A stretch of 64,000 bases of DNA from Ralstonia wenshanensis (GCF_021173085.1 NZ_CP076412.1:558001-622000), one strand, 5' to 3'. Positions 8,113-17,349 are shown, counted from the stretch's first letter. Made by a program: numbers and translations. The notes: a model not told the origin generated them from the letters alone.

Positions 8113-8817
8113 TTACCAGAGCGTACGGCCGAAGAACGTCAGCGCGCGGTCCCACGCATGTTCGGCCCACACCGGGTCGTACTGCGTGATGGCGATGCGG
8201 TTTTCGCCCACGGCCGTTTCATTGGCGAACGCGTGGTGCGCGAGATAGCGGTGGAAGTCCACATCGACGCCGGCATCGACGAGCTTCTTTTCCAGTGCAT
8301 CAACGCCCTCGATCTTGAAGGCGTTGTCTTGCGTGCCCCAGTGACCCTGCACCGGCACCTTGATCTTCGAGGCGTCGATGTATTCCAGCGGGGGGTAGCC
8401 GTACCAGACCACGCCGGCATCCGCTTCCGGCACGTTACACAGCGTCAGCAGTGTCAGCGCACCGCCCATGCAGTAGCCCGTCACGCCAACGCGGTCGCAG
8501 GTCTGCTTGAGGTATTGCACTGCACCGCGCACGTCCTGCGTGGCCGCGTCGCCAAAATTGAGGTTGGTCATCAAGTGGTGGGCTTCCTCCTCCTCGACCG
8601 TCATCTTGCCGCGATAGAGATCGGGCACCAGGGCCACGTAGCCCGCGCGTGCGAGGCGGTCCGCCACGCCGCGAATCTGGTCGTTCAAACCCCACCACTC
8701 CTGGATGACGACGATGCCCGGGGCGCCTTCCGCCTTGGCCGGCTTGGCCAGATAGCCCTGGACGTCCTGCCCGTCTGGGCGCTTGAACGAGATCATGGAT
8801 CCTTGCGATGCAGTCAT
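8113..8817 (-). CDS. Dienelactone hydrolase family protein
   Basis: Protein of 234 aa, alpha/beta hydrolase of the dienelactone hydrolase family (usual length about 230-240). The nucleophile is the cysteine in GYCMGG (near residue 115), followed by the acid in GTQD and the histidine in HAFAN, the Cys-Asp-His triad of carboxymethylenebutenolidase. That enzyme opens dienelactone to maleylacetate in chlorocatechol breakdown, but many paralogues act on other esters. Start set at MTASQGS, with GAGG eight bases upstream. No aromatic-degradation genes are adjacent, so the substrate is open. Confidence 0.8.
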   Translation of the reverse strand: MTASQGSMISFKRPDGQDVQGYLAKPAKAEGAPGIVVIQEWWGLNDQIRGVADRLARAGYVALVPDLYRGKMTVEEEEAHHLMTNLNFGDAATQDVRGAVQYLKQTCDRVGVTGYCMGGALTLLTLCNVPEADAGVVWYGYPPLEYIDASKIKVPVQGHWGTQDNAFKIEGVDALEKKLVDAGVDVDFHRYLAHHAFANETAVGENRIAITQYDPVWAEHAWDRALTFFGRTLW

Positions 8818-9001
8818 GCGATGGCTCCTCTGCCTGGAACGAAAACGCACAGGATAGTCCTGCCAGATGAAATTTGCAGGCGGTGCCTCAGCGGGAATGG
8901 GCTGCGTGCGCCTCTGCCCTGCCGATACCCCTCCCTCAGGGTGCCGATGCGCGGCGCAAAGTCTCTATCATGTCGGCACGTTCACATCCGGATTGCCACC
9001 C

Positions 9002-9364
9002 ATGATCAAAACCCTCGGCCTCATCGCCTACCTGCTCGTATTGCTGATTCACGTCTATATCGTTGTGCTGGAAATGGTGCTCTGGAAAACGCGCGGGCCC
9101 AAGGTCTTCCGCATGACGCCCGAGAAAGCCGCCGAGACCGCGGCCATGGCATCCAACCAGGGCCTGTACAACGGTTTCCTGGTGGCAGCGCTGGTGATTG
9201 GGTTGGTGGCGCCAGACCCGACCGTCAACGCATCTTTCGCGCTGTTCGGGCTGATTTGCGTGGCGGTGGCCGGCATCTGGGGCGCCATCACCGTCAACAA
9301 GCGGATTCTTTTCGTCCAGACGGTGCCGGCTGTGGCGGCGTTGGTGCTGGGGTGGTTCGCCTGA
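9002..9364 (+). CDS. DUF1304 small membrane protein
   Basis: Protein of 120 aa with four hydrophobic segments and the conserved opening of DUF1304 (HVYIVVLEMVLWKT, followed by NQGLYNGFLVAAL). Members are integral membrane proteins without known function. It stands alone between the divergent hydrolase gene and the PEBP gene. The ATG follows a stretch without a strong ribosome site. Confidence 0.75.
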   Translation: MIKTLGLIAYLLVLLIHVYIVVLEMVLWKTRGPKVFRMTPEKAAETAAMASNQGLYNGFLVAALVIGLVAPDPTVNASFALFGLICVAVAGIWGAITVNKRILFVQTVPAVAALVLGWFA

Positions 9365-9393
9365 AGGCGTTGGGCGTTAGGCGTTGGGCGCTG
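9364..9393 (+). repeat. Short direct repeat GGCGTTGGGCGYT
   Basis: Immediately after the DUF1304 stop the motif GGCGTTGGGCGTTA is followed by GGCGTTGGGCGCTG. It may be a remnant of a dispersed intergenic repeat; only this copy was noticed. Confidence 0.35.
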
Positions 9394-9495
9394 AAGCGAC
9401 GGCGGCAATGCTTGTCTGCCTCGCCGCTGCGCACTAGCTTGAAGGGAGTCAGGAGCGCGTCAGACGATGCGCTCTCGCCAACCAGGATCTCGCAC

Positions 9496-10077
9496 ATGCC
9501 GCCTGCAGACTGCCGAACGCTCCGAATGCTGGGCCGGGCGCTACTGCTGGCCACCCTGCTGTGGGGCCCTCCCGTCTCCGCTCAAGTGAGGAACGCCATG
9601 ACGCTCACCTTGACCTCGCCGGCCTTTGCCGCTGGCGGCGAAATCCCCAGCCGCCTGACATGTGAAGGCGCGGATACATCGCCGCCGCTTGCGTGGACCG
9701 GCGCTCCGGCCGGCACACGCAGTCTGGCACTCATCGTCGATGACCCCGACGCACCCGACCCCGCGGCGCCAAAGATGACGTGGGTCCACTGGGTGCTCTA
9801 CAACATCCCGCCCGCCACCACTTCACTGGCGGAAGACGCGTCGCGCAAGGGACTGCCCCCCGGCACACGCCCCGGCAACAACGACTGGAAACGCACCGCA
9901 TACGGCGGTCCCTGCCCGCCCGTCGGGCGCCATCGTTACTACCACAAGCTCTACGCGCTGAACGTGGAACTGCCCGAGCTTGGCGCACCTACCAAGGCCG
10001 AGCTGGAGCGGGCCATGCGTGGCCACGTGCTGGCTGAAGCCGAACTTGTCGGCACTTATCAGAAGCACAATCGCTGA
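9496..10077 (+). CDS. Exported PEBP-family protein (YbhB/YbcL type)
   Basis: Protein of 193 aa with an N-terminal signal peptide (LGRALLLATLLWGPPVSA) and the phosphatidylethanolamine-binding fold: VDDPDAP near the ligand pocket, THWVLYN-like strand (VHWVLYNIP) and GRHRYYHKLYAL. The bacterial members (E. coli YbhB, YbcL) are cytoplasmic or periplasmic; this copy should be periplasmic. Function unknown in detail. A second paralogue with a signal peptide lies at 43049-43612. An alternative start ten codons later would still keep the signal. Confidence 0.8.
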   Translation: MPPADCRTLRMLGRALLLATLLWGPPVSAQVRNAMTLTLTSPAFAAGGEIPSRLTCEGADTSPPLAWTGAPAGTRSLALIVDDPDAPDPAAPKMTWVHWVLYNIPPATTSLAEDASRKGLPPGTRPGNNDWKRTAYGGPCPPVGRHRYYHKLYALNVELPELGAPTKAELERAMRGHVLAEAELVGTYQKHNR

Positions 10078-10110
10078 GCCGATACGTCAGAAGGTGAGGC
10101 TGATTGGCTC

Positions 10111-10632
10111 TCAGGGCTTGGCAACCGCGCCCTTGTGGAACAACGCATAAGGCACGCCACGCTCCGGGTGTGCCGTTGTCTCGTTGATGAAGCGTTCGAC
10201 ATCGGGCACGTCACGCAGGGCGGTCATGAACGGCGCCAGCGCATAACCCGGCGCCACGCAGCCCTGCACCAGCATCCACCGCTCCCATATCGTCACCCAC
10301 AGCGTGGTGTTCTGCTTCCATCCCGGCACATGGATGGACATCCATTGCAGGCGCCGCTTCGCAGTCTCGGCAATCTCATCGTCATAGGCGAAGGAGTTGA
10401 ACTGGCGGCAGCGGCCTTCCAGCCAACAATGGTTGCCGTGCTCGATTCGGTGGTGAGAATCACGCTTCCATTCCGCCTCGGTGATGCGCGGGCCGGCCGG
10501 CTCAGGGCAGTTGGCTACGCCCGACGAAATCTGGAAGAACGGGTCGTGACCCCGGTTCTGCAGATCGTCTTCAGCGTGGGTGGCCGGCGCAGCCAGCAGC
10601 AGCGCCAGGACAAGACAGCGTGCGGACATCAT
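10111..10632 (-). CDS. Exported protein of unknown family with conserved cysteines
   Basis: Protein of 173 aa with a signal peptide (SARCLVLALLLAAPATHA) and a mature part rich in aromatic and charged residues. Notable segments are NCPEPAGPRITEAEW, HGNHCWLEGRC and QGCVAPGY, giving four cysteines that could form two disulfides in the periplasm. I do not recognise the family. Start set at the first ATG of MMSA, which follows a GGAGG ribosome site. It converges with the PEBP gene and stands apart from the NmrA gene (102 bp). Confidence 0.55.
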   Translation of the reverse strand: MMSARCLVLALLLAAPATHAEDDLQNRGHDPFFQISSGVANCPEPAGPRITEAEWKRDSHHRIEHGNHCWLEGRCRQFNSFAYDDEIAETAKRRLQWMSIHVPGWKQNTTLWVTIWERWMLVQGCVAPGYALAPFMTALRDVPDVERFINETTAHPERGVPYALFHKGAVAKP

Positions 10633-10734
10633 CACGGTGGCCTCCTCGCCCCCACGGGGCGTCGGCTTGAGCAATGCTGCGAAGCATAGGCGCAAAGCGG
10701 CGGACCATCCAGGCGCCCCGGTCGACTCCCCAAC

Positions 10735-11625
10735 TTATCTGGACTGCACGTGCGCCGCGAGCATCGAGGCAAACACATCGTGCAGCTCGGTCTTGCCGAA
10801 ACGCCGCTCGGATACGCCCTTCTCTACGTCGATCTGCCCAGCGTTGACCGCGTCGTACAGTTCGGTGATGAGCTGTACATGGTTCGCGCTCAGACCGGCG
10901 CGTTGCAGCATCGGCGCCCAAGCGGTGCGCGGCAGCGCATCGGCAACAATCTCGCGGCCTACGACGGCGCCAAACGCGCGTGCCACGTCGACCAGGCTCA
11001 CGCGGCGCGGGCCTTCCACGCTGACGATGCGCAGCGTCTTGCCCGATGGCCCTTCCAGCAACAACTCGGCGGCCAGCGCACCAACGTCTTGCGTGGCGAC
11101 CGTCGCAAATGCGCGATCCAATGGTTGATGCAGGCTGGGCAGCCGCCCCGTCGCCAGCATGACGGGCAGCATCGCCGCCCAGTTCTGCGCGTGCTCTGCT
11201 GAACGCAGCAGCGTCAGATGGGTCGCCAGCGGCTTGAGCCGCTCTTCCAGCAGATGAAACAACCGCGTCAGGCCAGTGCCCCGGTCCAGTTCAGCGCCGT
11301 AGTCCGACAGGGCCAGGACAGCCGGGGGCGGGTTGGCGCGCAGCGCATCGGCGGCCACGTCGACCATGCGCTCCATGGTCGACGCTGGGTCCGCATCACG
11401 CACTGGCACCGGACACAGCATCTGCACGGCCGTGGCGCCCTTGATGGCCGATGCGACCGAAGCCGGATCTGTCAGGTCGGCAATCGCAATGTCGCAGCCG
11501 AGCTTGGCCAGCACCTCGCCTTGCCGGGCATGGCGGACCACCGCGCGCACGGGCCGACCCGCGTTGCGTAGCGCCCTGGCGGTGACGCCGCCGACTTTGC
11601 CCGACGCCCCAAAGATGACAAACAT
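10735..11625 (-). CDS. NmrA-like NAD(P)-binding oxidoreductase
   Basis: Protein of 296 aa, atypical short-chain dehydrogenase of the NmrA/NAD(P)H-binding family. The N-terminus shows the nucleotide site FVIFGASGKVGG and the strand-end ADLTDPAS. It lacks the usual YxxxK pair of catalytic SDRs, so it may act as a redox sensor or quinone/isoflavone-like reductase. It lies 95 bp downstream of an AraC-type regulator gene in the same direction, which may control it. Confidence 0.75.
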   Translation of the reverse strand: MFVIFGASGKVGGVTARALRNAGRPVRAVVRHARQGEVLAKLGCDIAIADLTDPASVASAIKGATAVQMLCPVPVRDADPASTMERMVDVAADALRANPPPAVLALSDYGAELDRGTGLTRLFHLLEERLKPLATHLTLLRSAEHAQNWAAMLPVMLATGRLPSLHQPLDRAFATVATQDVGALAAELLLEGPSGKTLRIVSVEGPRRVSLVDVARAFGAVVGREIVADALPRTAWAPMLQRAGLSANHVQLITELYDAVNAGQIDVEKGVSERRFGKTELHDVFASMLAAHVQSR

Positions 11626-11720
11626 GTTCGCGCTCCTCTCAAGTGGGAGGCACGAGCTTAGGGTGGCGCCGCAAACGCAACTTGCAGGAACGGAGGAATC
11701 TGGCAGATTCGTAGGATTGA

Positions 11721-12620
11721 CTACGTGGCCAGCGTGTCCACCGAAGCGGCCGCAGCCTTGCCCGCGCGAACGACATCACGCGGGCCCACACCAAGCAGCC
11801 GCTGCATCCACTGCGTCATATGGCTCTGGTGCGCGAAGCCAACCTCGAGCGCGATCTGCGACGCGCTGCGCCTGCCATCGAGCAGCAGCGCCTTCGCACG
11901 CTCCACGCGGCGCTGCACGACATAGCGATGCACCGGCACGCCCAGCGTTGCACGAAACAGCACGTTGAAATGCGGCACGCTCAAGCCAGCCTGCGCTGCC
12001 AGATCGGCCAGCATCAGGCGCTGGTGCAGGTGGGCTTCGATGTAGTCGATCACGCGTGCAGCCACGCGGGGCGCCAGCATGCGAGCACTGTTGGCTGCCC
12101 CCTCGGCCGCATCGTGACTGCCGCGCAGCAGTCGGACGACCAGCGCCGTACACAGGCTTTCCGCATACAACGCATCGGAGGTATCTTCCGCCTCCAGCTC
12201 GGCCCCCAGCGCCGCGGCAAGATGCCGCACGCGCGCATCGCGCCATTGCAGACGGGGCGTGATGTCTGCCGGTGCACCCACCTGTTCGCCGATGCGGCGT
12301 ACAAACGTATCGGTGATGGCGATGCGCAGAATCCGGCAGTCGGCATCGTCCGTCCATATGCCAGGCAGGCCAGCCGGAATCACGTTCGCATCGCCGGGCG
12401 CCTGGATGCCCGAATAACGGCGGCCGTCGCATACGCAGTTCGCCCGCACAGGCGCGCCGACATGCACGGTAACGCGGTGCTGGGCCATGGCGGGCACCCG
12501 GTACGTGCCGGGCCGGATGCCGAGCAGTGTGGCGGCAAAGCCGTCCCAGCCGAGCCCCTCGCTGGAGCGCAGGCTGACTGGAGCGGGTTCAAGCATGACA
12601 GCGGGCGTGATGGCGTTCAT
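11721..12620 (-). CDS. AraC-family transcriptional regulator
   Basis: Protein of 299 aa. The C-terminal 100 residues form the double helix-turn-helix of AraC proteins (LADLAAQAGLSVPHFNVLFR, then ASQIALEVGFAHQSHMTQWM). The N-terminal 180 residues are an effector domain like that of small-molecule-sensing AraC members. Start set at MNAITPAVML. It is likely to act on the NmrA gene downstream or on itself; no operator could be assigned. Confidence 0.8.
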   Translation of the reverse strand: MNAITPAVMLEPAPVSLRSSEGLGWDGFAATLLGIRPGTYRVPAMAQHRVTVHVGAPVRANCVCDGRRYSGIQAPGDANVIPAGLPGIWTDDADCRILRIAITDTFVRRIGEQVGAPADITPRLQWRDARVRHLAAALGAELEAEDTSDALYAESLCTALVVRLLRGSHDAAEGAANSARMLAPRVAARVIDYIEAHLHQRLMLADLAAQAGLSVPHFNVLFRATLGVPVHRYVVQRRVERAKALLLDGRRSASQIALEVGFAHQSHMTQWMQRLLGVGPRDVVRAGKAAAASVDTLAT

Positions 12621-12765
12621 GGCGGGCTCAGGAATCCGGTGGCGCCACGACATTCTGCGCCCACCCATCCCCTATCGTTTCCATAACAAAGATCAATTAG
12701 ATTTGTAGCACCGATAGCCAGATACTTTCCAACGTTGTATTTGGCTTCCCCACAGCCGAATTTTC

Positions 12766-12792
12766 GACGGCCTCCGGGCCGTCTTTTTATTT
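12766..12792 (+). terminator. Strong intrinsic terminator with no upstream gene
   Basis: GACGGCC-TCCG-GGCCGTC is followed by TTTTTATTT on the plus strand. The nearest upstream gene is on the minus strand, so this site ends an unannotated plus-strand transcript that begins somewhere after 12620. Confidence 0.8.
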
Positions 12793-12846
12793 GGGTGCCC
12801 CGCGCTTATGGTGAAACGGCAGCACCCATAACACGGAGACACGCCA

Positions 12847-13110
12847 ATGGACCGTGACGCATTCGTCAGTGCACTGACAGCGGAAGGCTTTACCGAGTTT
12901 GCCCTCGTTATGCGAGAGGCGGGCGAGCTGGACACGCACACGCACCCGTTCGAGGCGAAAGCGCTCATCCTGGAAGGAGAAATCCATATCCGCGCAGACG
13001 GCGCCGAGCGCGTCTACCGGCCCGGCGACACATTCCATCTGGCCGCCAACGCACCGCACACCGAGCGCTACGGCCCGCAGGGTGTGCAGTACCTGGTGGC
13101 GCGGCGCTAG
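12847..13110 (+). CDS. Small cupin-domain protein
   Basis: Protein of 87 aa containing one cupin barrel. Metal-binding residues of the cupin motifs are visible: HTHPFEAK with a downstream glutamate (ILEGE) and the second motif PGDTFHLAANAPHTE. Such small single-domain cupins bind metals or act as dioxygenase-like or sensing proteins. It is preceded by GGAGAC at ribosome-site distance and follows a terminator, so it probably has its own promoter. Function not assigned. Confidence 0.75.
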   Translation: MDRDAFVSALTAEGFTEFALVMREAGELDTHTHPFEAKALILEGEIHIRADGAERVYRPGDTFHLAANAPHTERYGPQGVQYLVARR

Positions 13111-13119
13111 GTCCGCAGG

Positions 13120-14283
13120 TCAGGCGCGCGCCGGATACTGCGCCAGCACCTTGTCGCGAATCGACGGTTTGATGTTCGCCAGCGACATGTTGCCGTTGTA
13201 GTGCGCCACCACGCGCGGGTTCATCACGCGAAACCACAGCGGCGGCACATAGGCAATCAGGATCATCGCCGCATAACCGGCGGGCAGTTGCGGCGAGTGC
13301 TCGAAATGCCGCAGCGCCTGGAATGAGCGCGTCGGGTTGGCGTGGTGATCGGCATGCCGCTGCAGTTGATACAGGAACAGGTTCGTCACCACGTGGTTGC
13401 TGTTCCATGAATGCTGCGGCGTGCATCGCTCGTAGCGGCCGCTGGGCAATTGCTGGCGGCACAGGCCGTAGTGCTCCAGGTAGTTCACCACCTCCAGCAA
13501 CGATGCACCGTAGATGGCCTGGATGATCAGGAACGGCACCGCCTTGAGCCCAACAAACGCGATGCACACACCCCACAGCACCACCGTCATCGCCCAGGCG
13601 TTAAGCACATCGTTGCGCCATGACCAGACCGAGTGGCCCTGCTGCTCCAGCCGACGCTTCTCCAATGCCCACGCCGATTTGACGCTGCCCACCACCGTGC
13701 GCGGCAGAAACTCCCAGAACGACTCGCCATAGCGCGCGCTTGCCGGATCAGCCGGCGTGGCCACGCGCACGTGGTGGCCTCGGTTGTGCTCCACGAAGAA
13801 GTGGCCATACGCCACGGGCGCGAGCGTGATCTTTGCGAGCCAGCGCTCGAAGCCATCGGTCTTGTGACCAAGCTCGTGCGCGGTATTGATCGAGATGCCC
13901 GTCACCACGCCCACCGAAAACGCGAACGCAAGGTAGTCGTACCAGGCAAGGTCATACGTGCGCAGCACCCACATCGCCACCGCAAAGCTCACGTAGAGCA
14001 CGGTGGTGGCGAGGTAGACGATGCGGCGGTAGTAACGCTGTTTTTCCAGCGTGGGGACGACGTCTTCAGGCGGGTTATCGCGATCGTCGCCGATCAGGAA
14101 ATCGAGCAGCGGGATGATCGTAAACACGATGAACGGCCCCGCCCACCAGAGCGGATGCCAGCCCGTCGCCAGCGCCGAAACGGCCGCGATGATGGGTAGC
14201 GTGATAGTCAGCGCGCCGAGCATCCAGAGATAGCGCTTGCCGTCGGTCCATTCCACGGACGCGACCATGCCGGGTGTTGCCAT
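13120..14283 (-). CDS. alkB: Alkane 1-monooxygenase (AlkB family)
   Basis: Protein of 387 aa, integral-membrane non-haem di-iron hydroxylase that converts alkanes or related chains to primary alcohols. The histidine clusters are complete: HELGH, EHNRGHH and LQRHADHH, plus NYLEHYG. About six hydrophobic segments lie in the first 320 residues. The ATG at 14283 has a strong ribosome site (AGGAGG). No rubredoxin or rubredoxin reductase gene is adjacent, so electron partners must be encoded elsewhere. Confidence 0.9.
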   Translation of the reverse strand: MATPGMVASVEWTDGKRYLWMLGALTITLPIIAAVSALATGWHPLWWAGPFIVFTIIPLLDFLIGDDRDNPPEDVVPTLEKQRYYRRIVYLATTVLYVSFAVAMWVLRTYDLAWYDYLAFAFSVGVVTGISINTAHELGHKTDGFERWLAKITLAPVAYGHFFVEHNRGHHVRVATPADPASARYGESFWEFLPRTVVGSVKSAWALEKRRLEQQGHSVWSWRNDVLNAWAMTVVLWGVCIAFVGLKAVPFLIIQAIYGASLLEVVNYLEHYGLCRQQLPSGRYERCTPQHSWNSNHVVTNLFLYQLQRHADHHANPTRSFQALRHFEHSPQLPAGYAAMILIAYVPPLWFRVMNPRVVAHYNGNMSLANIKPSIRDKVLAQYPARA

Positions 14284-14583
14284 TGTCTTCCTCCTGTTTT
14301 GCCCCGCCGGGTAGCTTGGCTTGTGTACGCACATGCGTGCGCCGCCGGGGTCGTGCCCGACGCTTGCGTTATAGGCGCAGCAGGAGGAGAGACCAACGCC
14401 AGAAACTAGGCGCAAAACTCCAAACAAAGCGGCCGCCGCGCGGCCCTCTGGAGGCGGGAAAAAAGCAGTCGATTGAAACGGGCGATTTAAAAACGGTCGT
14501 TCGATTTTGGTGCGGCGCACCTGAACGCAGACTCACAACAACCGTTTATGCCAGCCGCCGAAGGCGCCGGCGCGCAATGCGGA
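14284..14583. other. 300-bp gap upstream of alkB
   Basis: Holds the alkB promoter by position and ends at the stop of the hydrolase gene. I see no convincing gene, palindrome or terminator in it. Confidence 0.4.
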
Positions 14584-15396
14584 TCAGGCCAATGTGGGGA
14601 GGAACGCGTTGACCGCATCCAGCACAGCGGCCTCCTGCTCCCGATGCGGCACGTGTCCGCAACGCTGCACGAGCTTGAGCGTGGCGGGCGCGCCGGCCAG
14701 CGTGACGATGCGCTCGGGTTGCGCAGTCGAGCCGTATTCATCTTCGGTACCGTGCAGCGCCAGCACGGGGCTGCGCACGGCAAGCAGCGCGTCGTCCAGG
14801 CACCACTGCGCAAACGCTGGTGACAACCACGTGTTGACCCACGCATCCAGCACCCATTGCGCCTTGCTGCCGTGGTACCGCTCGAGCCGGCTCATCTGGC
14901 CGGGCTGGGCAAACTGTGCCTGGGCAACGCGGATGCCCTCGCGCGTTTGCTCCTCCACGAACGACTGCGCCGACTCGGTGATCAACCCCGCGCAGCGGCC
15001 CGGATACGCCGCCGCAATCGACACGGCCATGCCGCCGCCGACGCTGTGGCCGAAGACGATGAAGCGGTCCACGCCAAGCTGCTCGGTTAGCGCGGCAAAG
15101 CCACCATACGCTTCATGCTGAATGAAGCCCGGATCGAGCGGGCCCGCAAAGGCGTCGGATTGGCCAAAGCCAAGCCGGTCGTAGGCGATGACCGCATGCC
15201 CGGTTGACTGCGCCAGGTGCTGCGGAAAATCGCGCCACAGCGCTACGCAGCCGAGCGAATCGTGCAGCAGCACGATGGGCGGTTTGGCGGCATCATCAAG
15301 CGGGCCGCCCCATTGCCGGGCATGGAGCCGGCCATCGGGTGTGGTGATCCATGCCTCGATCCCATCCACCGAAAGCGCGGAAAGCGACTCAGCCAT
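14584..15396 (-). CDS. Alpha/beta hydrolase
   Basis: Protein of 270 aa with the alpha/beta hydrolase fold: VLLHDSLG oxyanion strand, nucleophile elbow GHSVGGG (near residue 104), acid in LHGTEDEYG and histidine in RCGHVPHREQ. Substrate unknown; relatives include esterases, haloperoxidase-like and lactonase enzymes. It begins 8 bp after the ilvE stop on the same strand, so the two genes may share a transcript. Confidence 0.8.
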   Translation of the reverse strand: MAESLSALSVDGIEAWITTPDGRLHARQWGGPLDDAAKPPIVLLHDSLGCVALWRDFPQHLAQSTGHAVIAYDRLGFGQSDAFAGPLDPGFIQHEAYGGFAALTEQLGVDRFIVFGHSVGGGMAVSIAAAYPGRCAGLITESAQSFVEEQTREGIRVAQAQFAQPGQMSRLERYHGSKAQWVLDAWVNTWLSPAFAQWCLDDALLAVRSPVLALHGTEDEYGSTAQPERIVTLAGAPATLKLVQRCGHVPHREQEAAVLDAVNAFLPTLA

Positions 15397-15403
15397 CCCG
15401 GTC

Positions 15404-16504
15404 TTAGAACAGGCGGTCGAGCCAGCCGTGCGGGTCCGGTGCGCGGCCGTTCTGCAGATCAACCAATGCCGCCTTCAGCTTGGTCGTCAGCTCGCCTGCC
15501 TTGCCATCGCCGATGGTGAAGTTGTGCTTGTGGCCCTTGACCTTGCCGATGGGCGTGACAACCGCTGCGGTGCCGCAGGCAAAGGCTTCGCGCAGGCGGC
15601 CGCTTTGCGCGTCGGCCTGCCACTGGTCGATGGAGTACGGCTCTTCGCGCACGGTCAGGCCCATGCCGCGCGCCAGCGTGATCAGCGAATCGCGCGTAAT
15701 GCCCGGCAGGATCGTGCCGGTGAGCGGCGGCGTCTGCAGCGAACCATCATCGAAGACGAAGAACACGTTCATGCCGCCCAGCTCTTCAATCCACTTGCGC
15801 TCCACCGCGTCGAGGAAGACGACCTGGTCGCAGCCCTCGCGGGTGGCTTCAGCCTGGGCGACCAGGCTGGCAGCGTAGTTGCCGCCGCACTTGGCCTCGC
15901 CCGTGCCGCCGGGCGCGGCGCGGGTGTAGTTGTCCGACACCCAGATGGTGACGCCTGACGATGCGTCGCCCTTGAAGTACGCACCCACCGGGCAGGCAAT
16001 CACGCAGAACAGGTACTCGGCCGACGGCTTCACGCCCAGCACCACTTCGGTGGCGATCATGAAAGGGCGCAGGTACAGCGACGAGCCCTGGCCCGACGGA
16101 ATCCAGTCGCGATCGAGCTTGACCAGCTCGCGCACGGCCTGCAGGAAGAGATCTTCCGGCAGCGCGGGCATTGCCAGGCGCTTGGCCGAATTCTGAAACC
16201 GGCGCGCATTCGCCTCCGGACGGAACAGCGCACCGCCGCCATCCGGCAGGCGGTAGGCCTTCATGCCCTCGAAGATTTCCTGCGCGTAGTGCAGCACCAG
16301 CGTGGACGGATCGCACTGGATCGGGCCATGCGCGCCGATTTTGGCGTCGTGCCAGCCCTTGCCCTCGGTGTAGCGGATGGTGGCCATGTGATCCGTGAAG
16401 ACGCGGCCGAAAGCGGGATTTTCCAGCAGGCGCGCGCGCTCTTCCGCCGGAACAGGGTCCGGGCGCTTCTCGATCGAAATGGCCGATTCGACAACGTTGT
16501 TCAT
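15404..16504 (-). CDS. ilvE: Branched-chain amino acid aminotransferase
   Basis: Protein of 366 aa, PLP-dependent transaminase (fold type IV) of the longer, mitochondrial-type BCAT class, acting at the last step of Ile, Leu and Val synthesis. The PLP lysine is in the segment TGEAKCGGNYAASL; the conserved EELGGMNVFFVF and SLYLRPFM strands are present. Start set at MNNVVESA, preceded by GGAG. Cytoplasmic. The following hydrolase gene is 7 bp downstream. Confidence 0.88.
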   Translation of the reverse strand: MNNVVESAISIEKRPDPVPAEERARLLENPAFGRVFTDHMATIRYTEGKGWHDAKIGAHGPIQCDPSTLVLHYAQEIFEGMKAYRLPDGGGALFRPEANARRFQNSAKRLAMPALPEDLFLQAVRELVKLDRDWIPSGQGSSLYLRPFMIATEVVLGVKPSAEYLFCVIACPVGAYFKGDASSGVTIWVSDNYTRAAPGGTGEAKCGGNYAASLVAQAEATREGCDQVVFLDAVERKWIEELGGMNVFFVFDDGSLQTPPLTGTILPGITRDSLITLARGMGLTVREEPYSIDQWQADAQSGRLREAFACGTAAVVTPIGKVKGHKHNFTIGDGKAGELTTKLKAALVDLQNGRAPDPHGWLDRLF

Positions 16505-16889
16505 ACCGTCTCCAAGGGTGCAGGGGGGCACAAAAATGCCCAAACCGCTATTTTGCGCCAACGGCGATGCAATTTGGTTGCGTATTCACGCACATACGGT
16601 ATTGCAGGCGGCGGAAAAACAATGCGGTTGGACGAGTGCCCAGGGGCATCAACCGCCGTACTCCCTGGCCGAGACGCCGCCTGGCGCAGGGGGAATACCG
16701 CACCGGAATAGCGCCGGCCCCTGGGCATTCGCGCGCCTGCCGGAACGGGCGCCAGAACGCTTGATGGGCAGGCATCACCCCTGCGGGACTTGAAACCCTA
16801 TGGTACGGTTGACGGAATGAATGTCATGACCCGCCATTCCCTGCCGGTGCACGGCGGCACAACGGTGCCGCCAGGGAGCGTTGCGCACC
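16505..16889. other. 385-bp gap between ilvE and a coiled-coil gene
   Basis: Divergent promoter space for ilvE and the plus-strand gene at 16890. Reading both strands I find no palindrome, leader peptide or terminator that I would defend. Confidence 0.35.
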
Positions 16890-17321
16890 ATGAGTGATGC
16901 GAAACGCGATTCCCGTCGCCAGATCCACGCCGAGAAAGTTGCCGCCAGCCGAGCATTGCGCCTGAGCGTACCGGCAGAGGCACGGCCCGCGCCGGTGAGC
17001 CGAAAAGACTGGCTCCGGCAACGGAAGGAGCAATTGCAGGCCGCCCGCATTGCCGCCCGGCAGCGACGCGATCAACTCAAGGCAGAGATCCTCTCGGCAG
17101 CACAGGAAGTTGCCCGCGAAGAGCGGGTGGCCGCACGGCTGGAAGCCGAACGCGTCAAGGCGGAAACGAAATCCGCCAGCGTGCATGCCAAGGAAGACGC
17201 ACGCGCTGCGGCCAAGTTCGAGCGCAGCAAGCCTGGCCGGTCAACGTCAAAGCGCAAGACGCTCGGGACTGGAAAGCGAAAATTGGTCTCTTACGCCGAT
17301 CTTCTGCGCATGCGCGGATGA
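16890..17321 (+). CDS. Basic, alanine-rich coiled-coil protein
   Basis: Protein of 143 aa without recognised domain. Residues 30-120 are rich in Ala, Arg, Glu, Lys and Gln with a heptad feel (RKEQLQAARIAARQRRDQL, RVAARLEAERVKAE), suggesting one long helix; the ends are basic (TSKRKTLGTGKRK). It has no signal peptide. It converges with the MFS gene. A nucleic-acid-binding role is possible but not shown. Confidence 0.55.
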   Translation: MSDAKRDSRRQIHAEKVAASRALRLSVPAEARPAPVSRKDWLRQRKEQLQAARIAARQRRDQLKAEILSAAQEVAREERVAARLEAERVKAETKSASVHAKEDARAAAKFERSKPGRSTSKRKTLGTGKRKLVSYADLLRMRG

Positions 17322-17349
17322 GGCCCCGCCCAAGCAGCGCCTGCAATCG

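Noticed and set aside
8107-9495. Long plus-strand frame running into the PEBP gene
   Set aside because: The part before 9496 is antisense of the dienelactone hydrolase and a frame-shifted copy of the DUF1304 gene; only the end is the PEBP protein.
13120-14283. Fatty-acid desaturase for the AlkB-type gene
   Set aside because: Desaturases have related His boxes, but the NYLEHYG segment and overall spacing fit AlkB.
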